Of a DNA stretch of 64,000 bases, positions 23,105 through 31,807 are shown piece by piece. Every line of letters begins with the position of its first letter. Position 1 is the stretch's first letter. This stretch comes from Lachnospira pectinoschiza. Lineage in GTDB: Bacteria; Bacillota; Clostridia; Lachnospirales; Lachnospiraceae. The position numbers were made by a program, and so were the translations under genes. The DNA lies in assembly GCF_900103815.1 (NCBI RefSeq), contig NZ_FNHZ01000001.1, forward strand, positions 496,001-560,000. The letters are read 5' to 3'. The notes beneath the pieces are model-generated. The model saw only the letters and a list, made by a program, of their open reading frames with translations. It had not been told where the DNA came from and ran no database searches.

Positions 23105-24025
23105 ATGAGGATTAATTTTGAAGTGATTAAGGAAAAATGTAGAAGCCTCCCTGTGTTAATTGCACTAATTACAGGAGCCGTTACATTTGCAGCCATATTA
23201 ATAATTGTAGGAGTTAGTAAAAATGCGTCAAAAGATGCAGGCAGCGACGTTAGCCTAGAGGACACCTATCTTAAGGACGCTAACAGTAGTTATCACAATA
23301 AGACTTGGGGAGATGTAGCAGGGGATGCAGATAGTGCAAGCTCTCAGGCAGCAAGTGAAGTGGTTACAAATTCAGATTCAAATACAGGAAGTTCGGATTT
23401 AACTAATTCGGACTCTAGTTCTGCGTCAAGTTCTGGGGATACAGGAAACACAGCTAATAGCGGTAGTTCTGTTGGTACAGGAAGTAGCGGAAGTTCTAGC
23501 TTGGGAGGATCTAGCTCTGGTGGCAGTGGCTCAAGTGGCTCTGGAAGCACAGGAGGCAGCAGCGCAGCTAGTAGCGGTTCATCAGGCACATCAACTACAA
23601 ACTATTCAGATACTGGAGCAGCCACAAGTAATGCAGTGCCTTCCTATAATGATGGAAGTTCTGCTAGTATAGCCGGTTCGAGTTCTGCTGCAGGATATGC
23701 CATTAACGCAGGCTTTCAGCAGCTCTATAGCAATGGCTCACCAGTTACTAATGTCTATTATTACGAAGAGAATTCAGTCTACTGTGGACAGATTGTTACT
23801 TATAGTAACTACACAATCATTTATTTGATTTCAAGAACATCTAGTTTTGATGCAAGTGTGAAAAATGTATTGTCAAATCTAGTGGGGAGTTATGCAGATA
23901 CTGTATGGCAAAAGTTTATTACAGCTAGAGTTTCCCAGTCTTTTTACATCGGAGAAGATAACCGTTTAGTGCGCATAGTAGTGCCTAATGTTGATGGCCA
24001 TTACCAAATTGTAATATACAATTAA
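23105..24025 (+). CDS. Membrane-anchored Ser/Gly-rich protein of unknown function, 306 aa
   Basis: One N-terminal membrane helix (VLIALITGAVTFAAILIIVGVS, split over residues 17-38), then about 120 residues of Ser/Gly/Thr/Asn-rich linker, then a folded C-terminal domain of roughly 105 residues starting AGYAINAGFQQLYSNG with many aromatic residues. Likely an extracellular wall-spanning protein. The terminal domain is not one I recognise. AAGAGGTG precedes the start. Confidence 0.7.
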   Translation: MRINFEVIKEKCRSLPVLIALITGAVTFAAILIIVGVSKNASKDAGSDVSLEDTYLKDANSSYHNKTWGDVAGDADSASSQAASEVVTNSDSNTGSSDLTNSDSSSASSSGDTGNTANSGSSVGTGSSGSSSLGGSSSGGSGSSGSGSTGGSSAASSGSSGTSTTNYSDTGAATSNAVPSYNDGSSASIAGSSSAAGYAINAGFQQLYSNGSPVTNVYYYEENSVYCGQIVTYSNYTIIYLISRTSSFDASVKNVLSNLVGSYADTVWQKFITARVSQSFYIGEDNRLVRIVVPNVDGHYQIVIYN

Positions 24026-24072
24026 TTTAAAATGTGTTATAGTATTAGCGAATATAAATTTTTTTGAGGTGA

Positions 24073-24480
24073 ATGGTTTTGCTTAACGAAAATAAAGTTA
24101 AAATGATGACTAAGATGGCTATTTACGAGAAAAATGAAGGTAAGGACATGGTAAAAACTGCGAAATACTATAAGAGTGATTATATAGCTCTTGGAGTATT
24201 AAAGAGTTTAATTACTACTACTTTAGCTTTTATTATTATAATGATTTTATATGCATTTTGTAATGCAGAAGGCATAGTAGCCAACATCAATGATTTAGAT
24301 TATGTAGCACTTGGAAAAAAGGTAGCGGCTTATTATATAGGACTTATAGTTGCTTTTTCAATTATTTCCGGCTTTGTTTATAGCTACAAGTATGAAAAGT
24401 CTAGAAAGGGTCTTAAGAAGTATTTTTCAAGACTTAACAAGCTAGACAGATTTTACAATGGACAGAAAAAGAAAAAGTAA
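24073..24480 (+). CDS. Hypothetical two-helix membrane protein, 135 aa
   Basis: Two membrane helices (about residues 42-66 and 93-113) separated by a short loop, with basic N- and C-terminal tails. GAGGTGA stands directly before the ATG, which is unusually close; an in-frame TTG two codons later (24079) has better spacing, so the true start may be there. Fifteen bases before the next membrane protein gene, probably in one operon. Function unknown. Confidence 0.65.
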   Translation: MVLLNENKVKMMTKMAIYEKNEGKDMVKTAKYYKSDYIALGVLKSLITTTLAFIIIMILYAFCNAEGIVANINDLDYVALGKKVAAYYIGLIVAFSIISGFVYSYKYEKSRKGLKKYFSRLNKLDRFYNGQKKKK

Positions 24481-24494
24481 ACTAGGAGGAATAT

Positions 24495-25529
24495 ATGGCT
24501 TTTTTATTAGAATTAAAGGATAGATTTAAAAAGTTCTATAATAAGTATGATACTTATTTTGTACCAGCAGTTAAGTTTTTAGTTGCCCTTGTGGCATTTA
24601 TAATTTTAAATGTAAGTATTGGCGATAGCTCAAAGCTTGGTAATCCAGTATTTGCTTTTGTGGCAGCAGTTATTTGTGCCTTCATTCCAAATGGAGGAAC
24701 AATTCTTCTTTTATCAGTATTTATGTTAGTTCATTTATATTCGATATCAGCAGAGTTTGCATTAATTGCTCTTTGCGTAATTATCATTATGTATCTTTTA
24801 TACTTTAGATTTACTCCAAAGTCAGGATACATTGTAATCATTACAGCAGTTCTTTGTATGTTAAAGCTTCCATATTTAGCTATTGTTTCAATTGGCTTAT
24901 TATCAAGCTGGTTAGCATGCATTCCAGTTTCTTTTGGTGTAATTATTTATTATATCATTAGAACAGCAAGTCAGTATGAATCAGCTATTTCAGATGCTTC
25001 ATTAACTGATTCTGTAGAACAGATTTCATATCTTAGCCAGAGCTTATTTGGTGATAAGGGTATGGTAACATTACTTGTAGCCTTTACTGCTACAATCATT
25101 GTGGTTTATGTAATTAGAAGACTTAAGATTGATAATTCATGGGTTTATGCAATTGCATTTGCTAGTGCAGTAGAATTTATTATTCTTGTTGTTGGCCAGA
25201 TTGCTTTAAATGCTAAGCTTAATATCGTCTTAATTGTTATTGGTGTTTTACTTGGTGTGGTTGTTGCCTACATTTGCAAGATCGTATTCTTTGCTCTTGA
25301 CTATAAGAGAACAGAGTATGTTCAGTATGAAGATGATGAGTATTACTACTATGTTAAGGCAGTGCCAAAGATTAATGTTTCAGCAACAGATTTTAAGATT
25401 AAGACAATCGATGCTAAAAGAACTAAGGAAACAACTAATTTAGAGGATATAAGATCTCAGATGAAATCTAGTCAGAAACTAAATCAGGATGAAGATGATA
25501 TCTCTATCTATGATGATAATGAAAGATAA
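24495..25529 (+). CDS. Hypothetical polytopic membrane protein, 344 aa
   Basis: About nine or ten membrane helices span residues 25-265. A hydrophilic cytoplasmic tail of about 80 residues follows, with an acidic, Tyr-rich segment (YEDDEYYYYVK). I recognise no transporter signature. TAGGAGGAA precedes the ATG. It sits directly before cdaA in the same direction, 85 bases away with a hairpin between, so it may belong to the same transcription unit. Confidence 0.65.
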   Translation: MAFLLELKDRFKKFYNKYDTYFVPAVKFLVALVAFIILNVSIGDSSKLGNPVFAFVAAVICAFIPNGGTILLLSVFMLVHLYSISAEFALIALCVIIIMYLLYFRFTPKSGYIVIITAVLCMLKLPYLAIVSIGLLSSWLACIPVSFGVIIYYIIRTASQYESAISDASLTDSVEQISYLSQSLFGDKGMVTLLVAFTATIIVVYVIRRLKIDNSWVYAIAFASAVEFIILVVGQIALNAKLNIVLIVIGVLLGVVVAYICKIVFFALDYKRTEYVQYEDDEYYYYVKAVPKINVSATDFKIKTIDAKRTKETTNLEDIRSQMKSSQKLNQDEDDISIYDDNER

Positions 25530-25544
25530 ATTGTAATTAATTCA

Positions 25545-25578
25545 TGAATAACAAAGCGTGGTAACATGCTTTGTTATT
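25545..25578 (+). other. Perfect 12-bp hairpin before cdaA
   Basis: GAATAACAAAGC / GCTTTGTTATTC with a ten-base loop. There is no following T-run, so it is not a standard terminator; partial termination, mRNA processing or attenuation are possible. Confidence 0.5.
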
Positions 25579-25613
25579 CGTGTCTTTAGATAAAAAAGAT
25601 TGGGGTGAAAAAG

Positions 25614-26474
25614 ATGTCTTTAGAAAAATATTTGTCGAGTCTCTACATACCAAGAATATCTTGGTCAGACATAATTGAGATTATAATTATTGCTTTCGTA
25701 ATTTATAACGTATTAGTTTGGATTAAGAATACAAAGGCCTGGGCATTACTTAAAGGCATCATCATAGTAGTCGTATTTGCTCTATTTGCTTACGTACTTA
25801 ATCTTAAAACCATTTTATGGATTGCAAGTAAGACTATTAGCGTTGGCATTATCGCCCTGGTAATTATTTTCCAGCCAGAATTAAGAAGAGCACTTGAACA
25901 GCTTGGTAGAAAAAGAATTGTTACAGGTTTTATTAATTTTGGAGAGAAGTCTAAGAATGAAAGATTTAGCTCAGATACAGTGAATGCTATTGTTAGAGCT
26001 TGTTACGAGATGGGCGCAGTTTACACAGGTGCCTTAATTGTAATTGAGCAGGATATGATACTTGATGAATATGAAAGAACTGGTATTGAAGTTGACGGTA
26101 TTGTTACAAGCCAGTTACTTATTAACATTTTCGAACATAATACTCCTCTTCATGATGGTGCAGTAATTGTGAGAGGGGACAGAGTAGTGGCAGCTACTTG
26201 CTATTTGCCACTTTCTGATAGTACTAATATTAATAAAGCTTTGGGAACTAGACATAGAGCTGGTCTTGGTATAAGCGAGGTTACAGACAGTATTACCTTA
26301 ATTGTTTCTGAGGAGACAGGTAAGGTATCAGTGGCTGTAGGTGGTGAGCTTATTCATGATATTGATGAAGACTCTTTAAGAAATAAGTTAGAGTATACAA
26401 GAAATAGAAATATGGACGTAAAATCATTCAGACTATGGAGAGGAAGGCTAAGGAATGAAGGAAAAGATATTTAA
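25614..26474 (+). CDS. cdaA: Diadenylate cyclase CdaA, 286 aa
   Basis: Three N-terminal membrane helices (about residues 18-85) are followed by the DAC domain: QPELRRALEQLG, the DGAVIV motif, and GTRHRAGLG (RHR), which are the catalytic signatures that condense two ATP to c-di-AMP. It is membrane-bound with the cyclase domain in the cytoplasm. c-di-AMP controls potassium and osmolyte transport and wall homeostasis. ATG at 25614 has GGGGTG eight bases upstream and is preferred to GTG at 25605. Its 3' end overlaps cdaR by 20 bases. Confidence 0.95.
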   Translation: MSLEKYLSSLYIPRISWSDIIEIIIIAFVIYNVLVWIKNTKAWALLKGIIIVVVFALFAYVLNLKTILWIASKTISVGIIALVIIFQPELRRALEQLGRKRIVTGFINFGEKSKNERFSSDTVNAIVRACYEMGAVYTGALIVIEQDMILDEYERTGIEVDGIVTSQLLINIFEHNTPLHDGAVIVRGDRVVAATCYLPLSDSTNINKALGTRHRAGLGISEVTDSITLIVSEETGKVSVAVGGELIHDIDEDSLRNKLEYTRNRNMDVKSFRLWRGRLRNEGKDI

Positions 26475-27714
26475 GAATTTCACATTAAAAATCCTTTCTA
26501 TAATCGTTGCCATGATTCTCTGGACGGTTATAGTAAATATTTATGATCCAAGTACTAGTTACACTTTCAGTAATGTAACGGTTACGCTATTAAACACTGA
26601 GAATTTAACGGATAAGAACTATTCTTATGAAGTGGTTGAGGGCAGTAAGATTTCCGTTAGCGTTAGTGGCCCAAAGAGCATTATTACTGATATTACAGCT
26701 AGTGATATCGTTGCTACAGCAGATCTTAGTAATGTAACTGCATACTCTGATTATGTGGATATTAAGGTGTCTGTTGTGAAAAATGGTAGTGTAGTGGAGG
26801 GCGTTGAGGCTACTCCAAAGACTACAGCTATTAAATTAAGTATTGAGAATAGAACTACTACTACATTTACATTGGAATCCCAGACTACAGGCGATGTGGC
26901 TTCTGGTTACGCTTTGTCAAATGTAACACTTAGCCCTACTTCAGTAGATGTTACAGGGGCTTCTTCAGTAATTGAGTCCATTGCTCACGCAGTGGTATCA
27001 ATTGATTTAACAGATGCAAGCTCTAATTTGACAGGAGATTCTGCCATAACACTTTATGATGAGGACTACAATGTAGTAACAGATGATACTATAGAATTAT
27101 CACAGGCTAGTGCAAGTTATTCGGCAGATATTGGTAAGACAAAGGTTGTGCCAATTATAGTGGAGACCACGGGAACTCCGGCAACGGGATACATTTTAGC
27201 AGGTGTAACTCAAAATCAGTCGGAGGCAACTATTGCTGGTTCTAGCGAAGATATTGAAGGCGTGGATGCAATTGTGATTCCTTCTGCTAATCTTAATATA
27301 GAAGGTTTCTCAAATAATAGAGAATATAAGTTTAACCTATCGAATTATGTAAGCAATGATGTTACAATAATATCAGATGGAACACTTATAGTTACTGTGG
27401 ATATTGAGCCACAGGAGTCAAAAGTAATTACAATGGATAAGTCAGCTATCGTGGTGAAAGGTTTATCTGATGACCTTAGTTTAACTTATAGTGATTCAGA
27501 CACATTTGACATAACTATAACTGGGGCAGGTGAGGTGCTAAATAGCGTGTCAGCTTCCAATATTGCTATGTCGATTGACCTTTCAGGATATCAAGAGGGT
27601 ACATATAGTGTGGCAGTGACTATAACTTTGCCGACAGGTTGTAGCCTGCAGGGCTCTTATACCGTATCCATTAGTTTGAAATCAGATACAGAGGCAACCA
27701 CAGCAAGCGGCTAG
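26455..27714 (+). CDS. cdaR: YbbR-domain protein CdaR, 419 aa
   Basis: An N-terminal membrane helix (LKILSIIVAMILWTVIVNIYD) is followed by four YbbR beta-domains; repeated phrases such as YTFSNVTVTLLN, SGYALSNVTLSPTSVDVTG and TGYILAGVTQNQSEATIAG mark the units. CdaR is the extracytoplasmic partner that modulates CdaA. The 20-base overlap with cdaA shows coupled expression. Ends in a short Thr/Ala-rich tail. Confidence 0.92.
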   Translation: MKEKIFKNFTLKILSIIVAMILWTVIVNIYDPSTSYTFSNVTVTLLNTENLTDKNYSYEVVEGSKISVSVSGPKSIITDITASDIVATADLSNVTAYSDYVDIKVSVVKNGSVVEGVEATPKTTAIKLSIENRTTTTFTLESQTTGDVASGYALSNVTLSPTSVDVTGASSVIESIAHAVVSIDLTDASSNLTGDSAITLYDEDYNVVTDDTIELSQASASYSADIGKTKVVPIIVETTGTPATGYILAGVTQNQSEATIAGSSEDIEGVDAIVIPSANLNIEGFSNNREYKFNLSNYVSNDVTIISDGTLIVTVDIEPQESKVITMDKSAIVVKGLSDDLSLTYSDSDTFDITITGAGEVLNSVSASNIAMSIDLSGYQEGTYSVAVTITLPTGCSLQGSYTVSISLKSDTEATTASG

Positions 27715-27732
27715 ATGTTTTTGGAGGGAATG

Positions 27733-28005
27733 ATGGTTGAGAAGGATATTGTGATAACGAGTAAGTTAGGAATTCATCTGCGCCCAGCAGGAGCAATGAG
27801 CGATGAAGCAATGAAGTATGAATCACATATCACATTTGAATATGGAGAGTATAAAAGAAGAGCGAATGCTAAAAGCATCATATCTGTTCTTGCATCAGGA
27901 GTTAATAGCGGTGACGTTATAAAACTTAGAGCTGAAGGTGAGGATGAAGAGGAAGCATTGGAAAATGTTACAAATGCTTTCGTGAAATCAATGAATGAGA
28001 ATTGA
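27733..28005 (+). CDS. HPr family phosphocarrier protein, 90 aa
   Basis: The phosphoryl-accepting His15 is in GIHLRPAG, and the regulatory-serine region reads AKSIISVLASG with Ser48, two residues later than canonical Ser46. HPr carries phosphate from enzyme I to sugar EII proteins, and its Ser-phosphorylated form serves CcpA-type catabolite control. ATG at 27733 gives the best spacing to GGAGGG; upstream in-frame ATGs at 27715 and 27730 do not. No PTS permease is nearby. It lies at the end of the cdaA-cdaR unit. Confidence 0.88.
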   Translation: MVEKDIVITSKLGIHLRPAGAMSDEAMKYESHITFEYGEYKRRANAKSIISVLASGVNSGDVIKLRAEGEDEEEALENVTNAFVKSMNEN

Positions 28006-28020
28006 TAAAAATTTAATAAT

Positions 28021-28076
28021 GGGGTATAATCGTTTTTGAGTCAGAGCCTTGGCTGAAAATGGTTATACCCTTTTTT
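28021..28076 (+). terminator. Terminator after the HPr gene
   Basis: GGGTATAA / TTATACCC outer stem enclosing a small AGCC/GGCT hairpin, followed by TTTTTT. Between it and the mutase gene lie two further small hairpins, AAGAC/GTCTT (near 28098-28115) and CCCTG/CAGGG (28128-28141). Confidence 0.85.
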
Positions 28077-28183
28077 AGTTGAGGTTAACGATATAAAAGA
28101 CGACTTGGGTGTCTTATTATATTGTTCCCTGCTAGGCAGGGTAAGAGGGAAATAAATATAAAAAAAGAAAGAGGTATAAGTTA

Positions 28184-29914
28184 ATGAGTTATTTAGAGAC
28201 TTATAAGGAATGGCTCACTAATGACTATTTTAGTGACGAAGCAAAGGCCGAATTAAAGGCTATTGAAGGAGACGAGAAAGAAATCGAAGACAGATTCTAT
28301 AGAGACTTAGAGTTTGGTACAGGTGGTCTTCGAGGAGTAATTGGTATTGGTACTAACAGAATGAACATTTACGTTGTTAGTAAGGCTACCCAAGGACTTG
28401 CTAATTTCATTTTAAAGGAAGGAACACAGGACAAGGGCGTTGCAATTTCTCATGATAACAGAAGAATGTCTAGAGAATTTGCAGAAGCTACAGCTCTTTG
28501 CCTTGCAGCTAATGGCATTAAGGCATATATTTATCCATCACTTCGTCCTACACCAATGCTTTCATTTGCAGTAAGAGAACTTGGTTGTACAGCAGGTGTA
28601 ATGGTAACAGCTTCTCATAACCCACCAGAATACAATGGTTATAAGGTATACTGGGAAGACGGTGCTCAGATTACAGCACCTAAGGATAAGCAGATCATTG
28701 AAGAAGTTAACGCTATCAATGATTGGTCAACAGTAAAGACAATGCCTAAGGATGAAGCTGAAGCACTTGGTCTTTACAATACAATTGGTTACGATATTGA
28801 TGAGAAGTACTATGCAGCACTTAAGACACAGTGCATCAACGGTGACATCATTAAGAGCGTAGCTGATGATATTAAGATTGTTTACTCACCATTTAATGGT
28901 ACAGGTTCTATTCCAGTAAGAAGAATTTTAAAGGACTTAGGATTTAAGCATGTTTATGTTGTAGAAGAGCAGAAGGATCCAGATCCTAACTTCACAACAC
29001 TTGAATATCCAAACCCAGAAGATCCTAAGGCTTTCACATATGCATTAAAGCTTGCTAAGGAAGTTGATGCTGATATCATCCTTGCAACAGATCCAGATGC
29101 TGATAGACTTGGTATTTATGCTAAGGATACAAAGACTGGCGAATATATGGCATTTACAGGTAATATGTCAGCTATGATTATTGCTGAATACTTACTTTCA
29201 GTTCGTAAGGAAAAGGGAATGCTTCATGATAATGGCGCATTAGTTACAACAATCGTTTCAACTAATATGGCAGCTCCAGTTGCTAAGGAATATAACTTAG
29301 AGCTTATTGAAGTATTAACAGGATTTAAGTTCATTGGTGAACAGATTAAGTTCTTTGAGCAGAACAACAACAGCCACTTCTATGAATTTGGTTTCGAAGA
29401 GTCATATGGTTGCCTTGTTGGTACACATGCTAGAGATAAGGACGCTATCGTTGCTGTTATGTCACTTGCTGAAGCAGCAGCTTACTATAAGTCAAAGGGT
29501 ATCACTCTTTGGGATCAGATGATGAACATCTTTAACAAGTACGGTTACTTCAAGGAAGGCCAGAAGGCTATTACTATGAAGGGTGCTACAGGAGCTGAGA
29601 AGATTCAGGAATTAATGAACAGCTTAAGAAGCAATCCTCCTAAGAAGTTTGGTGCTTGGGATGTTAAGGAATTTAGAGATTATAAGATCGATGAGAAGAC
29701 AGATATTGCAACAGGTGCTAAGTCTAAGACAGGTCTTCCAAGCTCTAACGTTCTTTACTTCGACTTAACAGATGATGCTTGGTGCTGTGCAAGACCTTCT
29801 GGTACAGAGCCAAAGATTAAGTTCTACATGGGCGTTAAGGGTACATCGCTTGATGATGCTAACGCTAAGTTAGAGGAGCTTACAAAGGCTGTTATGGACA
29901 TTGTTGAGGCTTAA
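28184..29914 (+). CDS. Phosphoglucomutase/phosphomannomutase, 576 aa
   Basis: Alpha-D-phosphohexomutase with the phosphoserine loop TASHNPPEYNGYKVYW, the metal-binding DPDADRLG, the sugar-binding EESYG and the phosphate-binding RPSGTEPKIKFY. At 576 residues it is the long PGM type (PgcA/PGM2-like) that interconverts glucose-1-P and glucose-6-P, not the roughly 450-residue GlmM. This links glycogen, UDP-glucose and surface polysaccharide precursors to glycolysis. Codon use looks biased as in a highly expressed gene. AGAGG precedes the start. Confidence 0.92.
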   Translation: MSYLETYKEWLTNDYFSDEAKAELKAIEGDEKEIEDRFYRDLEFGTGGLRGVIGIGTNRMNIYVVSKATQGLANFILKEGTQDKGVAISHDNRRMSREFAEATALCLAANGIKAYIYPSLRPTPMLSFAVRELGCTAGVMVTASHNPPEYNGYKVYWEDGAQITAPKDKQIIEEVNAINDWSTVKTMPKDEAEALGLYNTIGYDIDEKYYAALKTQCINGDIIKSVADDIKIVYSPFNGTGSIPVRRILKDLGFKHVYVVEEQKDPDPNFTTLEYPNPEDPKAFTYALKLAKEVDADIILATDPDADRLGIYAKDTKTGEYMAFTGNMSAMIIAEYLLSVRKEKGMLHDNGALVTTIVSTNMAAPVAKEYNLELIEVLTGFKFIGEQIKFFEQNNNSHFYEFGFEESYGCLVGTHARDKDAIVAVMSLAEAAAYYKSKGITLWDQMMNIFNKYGYFKEGQKAITMKGATGAEKIQELMNSLRSNPPKKFGAWDVKEFRDYKIDEKTDIATGAKSKTGLPSSNVLYFDLTDDAWCCARPSGTEPKIKFYMGVKGTSLDDANAKLEELTKAVMDIVEA

Positions 29915-29998
29915 TTCAATCGTGATTGTGATTTAGGCATTTACTGCTTAATTAGGAATAAGATTGAACACATAATCTTAATAATAGAAACACAATTA

Positions 29999-30049
29999 AG
30001 ACACATTTCGTTGCTATATTTAAAGCATAGCAACGATGTGTCTTTTTTA
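29999..30049 (+). terminator. Terminator after the phosphoglucomutase gene
   Basis: AGACACAT-CGTTGCTAT / ATAGCAACG-ATGTGTCT long stem followed by TTTTTT. Confidence 0.92.
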
Positions 30050-30137
30050 GATTAAAAAGTGGAAATGTTGCTAAAGAGATTGGATAGAGGAAGACCCAAT
30101 TCATTCTAAGAACAAAGAAGATAAGGAGCTGATAAAA

Positions 30138-31658
30138 ATGTACAATAATGACGATTCACAGTATCGTATGAGTGCTAGCGACATTAATCAATCTGACAAT
30201 GCAGGACAGAACACAACTGCTAATACATCGGAGACAAGTGCTAACACAGGTTACACAAACACAACAAATAATTTTGGAGCTGATACAACTAACACATATA
30301 ATCAAAACTATGGAACAGGAACTTATAATAATAACACAGCCTATGGTTTTAACTCAGCTACAGGACAAAGTACTCAGGGTTTTAACACATACAACCAGTC
30401 AAATATAAAGGTTGAGAAGCCAAAGAAGCCAAGAAAGCCTATTAAGTTTACAGGAAAGTTTTTAAAGAAGGCTGCCTGCTTTGTAATGATAGCTATTCTT
30501 TTTGGCGGTATTGCAGGATCTGTTATGTATAGCGTTAACTACTACGCTAATAAGTACATTTCAGATACAAGCTCATCTTCCACAGAGACAGCTTCAATAG
30601 CAACAGTTTCAACTGTATCATCAGTTTCCTCAGATTCAGATACGGACCTTTCATCTGGATCTACAACAATTGATACAGAGTCAATTGCAGAAGCCCTTTT
30701 ACCAGCAATGGTTGAGCTTAACGGTACTACAACAGTAACAAGTAGTTCTAGCTATGGAATTGGAACACAGTCTTATGAGGCAACAAGTGCAGGTACAGGT
30801 ATTATTATTGGTCAAAATGATAGTGAAATCCTTATTGTAACTAATGCCCACGTAGTTGATGATATCGATGATTTAACAGCAGTATTTGTTGATGGTTCAT
30901 CAGCTTCTGCAACAGTTAAGGGTTCAAAATCAGACCAGGATATTGCAGTAGTTGCAATTAACATCTCAGATCTTTCAAGTGACACAATTAGTGCCATTGC
31001 AATTGCTGAGTTAGATTACACATCAGAAATTAAGGTTGGACAGCAGGTAGTAGCTATTGGTAATGCCCTTGGTGAAGGACAGTCTGTTACAACAGGTATT
31101 ATTTCAGCCCTTGATAGATCAATCACAGTAGATAACACAGAATTTACTGGTCTTATTATGACAAATGCAACAATTAATTCAGGTAACTCAGGTGGTGCTT
31201 TAATTAATTCAGACGGTAAGGTTATTGCTATTAACTTTGCTAAGACAAGTAGCGATGGTGTAGAGGGTATGGCCTATGCAATTCCTATTTCAAATGTAGT
31301 TGACTTAATCAATTCACTTATGAATAAGGAAACACGTACTAAGGTATCAGAAGATGAAGCAGCATATCTTGGTATTGCAGGTGTAGATATTACAGACTAC
31401 TATGCATCAGTATATGGCTATCCTACAGGTGTTCTCATTAGAACAGTTCAGTCAGATTCAGCAGCTGAAAAGGCTGGTCTTGAAAGCTATGATATTATTG
31501 TAGGCTTTGATGATAATACAATATCAAGTATGTCCGGACTACAAAGCTTGTTGCAATATTATAGTGCAGGTGAGACAGTAACCATTGAATATTATCACCT
31601 AGAAGGTTCATCATACGTATTAAAGACAGTAGATGTAACTTTAGGTTCTAAGAATTAA
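30138..31658 (+). CDS. HtrA/DegP-type serine protease with PDZ domain, 506 aa
   Basis: A cytoplasmic Asn/Thr-rich region of about 90 residues and a basic stretch precede one membrane helix (residues about 111-136). The trypsin-like domain carries His238 (TNAHVV), Asp268 (DQDIAV) and Ser351 (GNSGG). A PDZ domain occupies about 400-500, with GLESYDIIVGFDD. This is the Firmicutes HtrA layout: an extracytoplasmic protease and chaperone that removes misfolded surface proteins. The extended low-complexity N-terminus is common in the group. AAGGAG precedes the start. Confidence 0.93.
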   Translation: MYNNDDSQYRMSASDINQSDNAGQNTTANTSETSANTGYTNTTNNFGADTTNTYNQNYGTGTYNNNTAYGFNSATGQSTQGFNTYNQSNIKVEKPKKPRKPIKFTGKFLKKAACFVMIAILFGGIAGSVMYSVNYYANKYISDTSSSSTETASIATVSTVSSVSSDSDTDLSSGSTTIDTESIAEALLPAMVELNGTTTVTSSSSYGIGTQSYEATSAGTGIIIGQNDSEILIVTNAHVVDDIDDLTAVFVDGSSASATVKGSKSDQDIAVVAINISDLSSDTISAIAIAELDYTSEIKVGQQVVAIGNALGEGQSVTTGIISALDRSITVDNTEFTGLIMTNATINSGNSGGALINSDGKVIAINFAKTSSDGVEGMAYAIPISNVVDLINSLMNKETRTKVSEDEAAYLGIAGVDITDYYASVYGYPTGVLIRTVQSDSAAEKAGLESYDIIVGFDDNTISSMSGLQSLLQYYSAGETVTIEYYHLEGSSYVLKTVDVTLGSKN

Positions 31659-31684
31659 TTAACGTACAATTGATATATTTATAA

Positions 31685-31722
31685 AAAATCTTTGGAGATA
31701 ATAATCTCCAAAGATTTTTTTA
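31685..31722 (+). terminator. Terminator of the htrA-type gene
   Basis: AAATCTTTGGAGAT / ATCTCCAAAGATTT perfect stem followed by TTTTT. Confidence 0.95.
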
Positions 31723-31807
31723 TGCTTATTTTATGGGTTTAAAATTAACGCTATGATATAATATCAAAGGAATAAGTTTAGATTTACGTGATATTGGAGG
31801 TTAACTC

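Noticed and set aside
23344..23589. Minus-strand Pro/Leu-rich frame opposite the Ser/Gly-rich protein
   Set aside because: Antisense of Ser/Gly codon repeats gives open Pro/Leu-rich frames by composition alone; no start context.
28184..29914. GlmM phosphoglucosamine mutase
   Set aside because: Expected after cdaR, but 576 residues and the EESYG/RPSGTEPK context fit the long phosphoglucomutase type.
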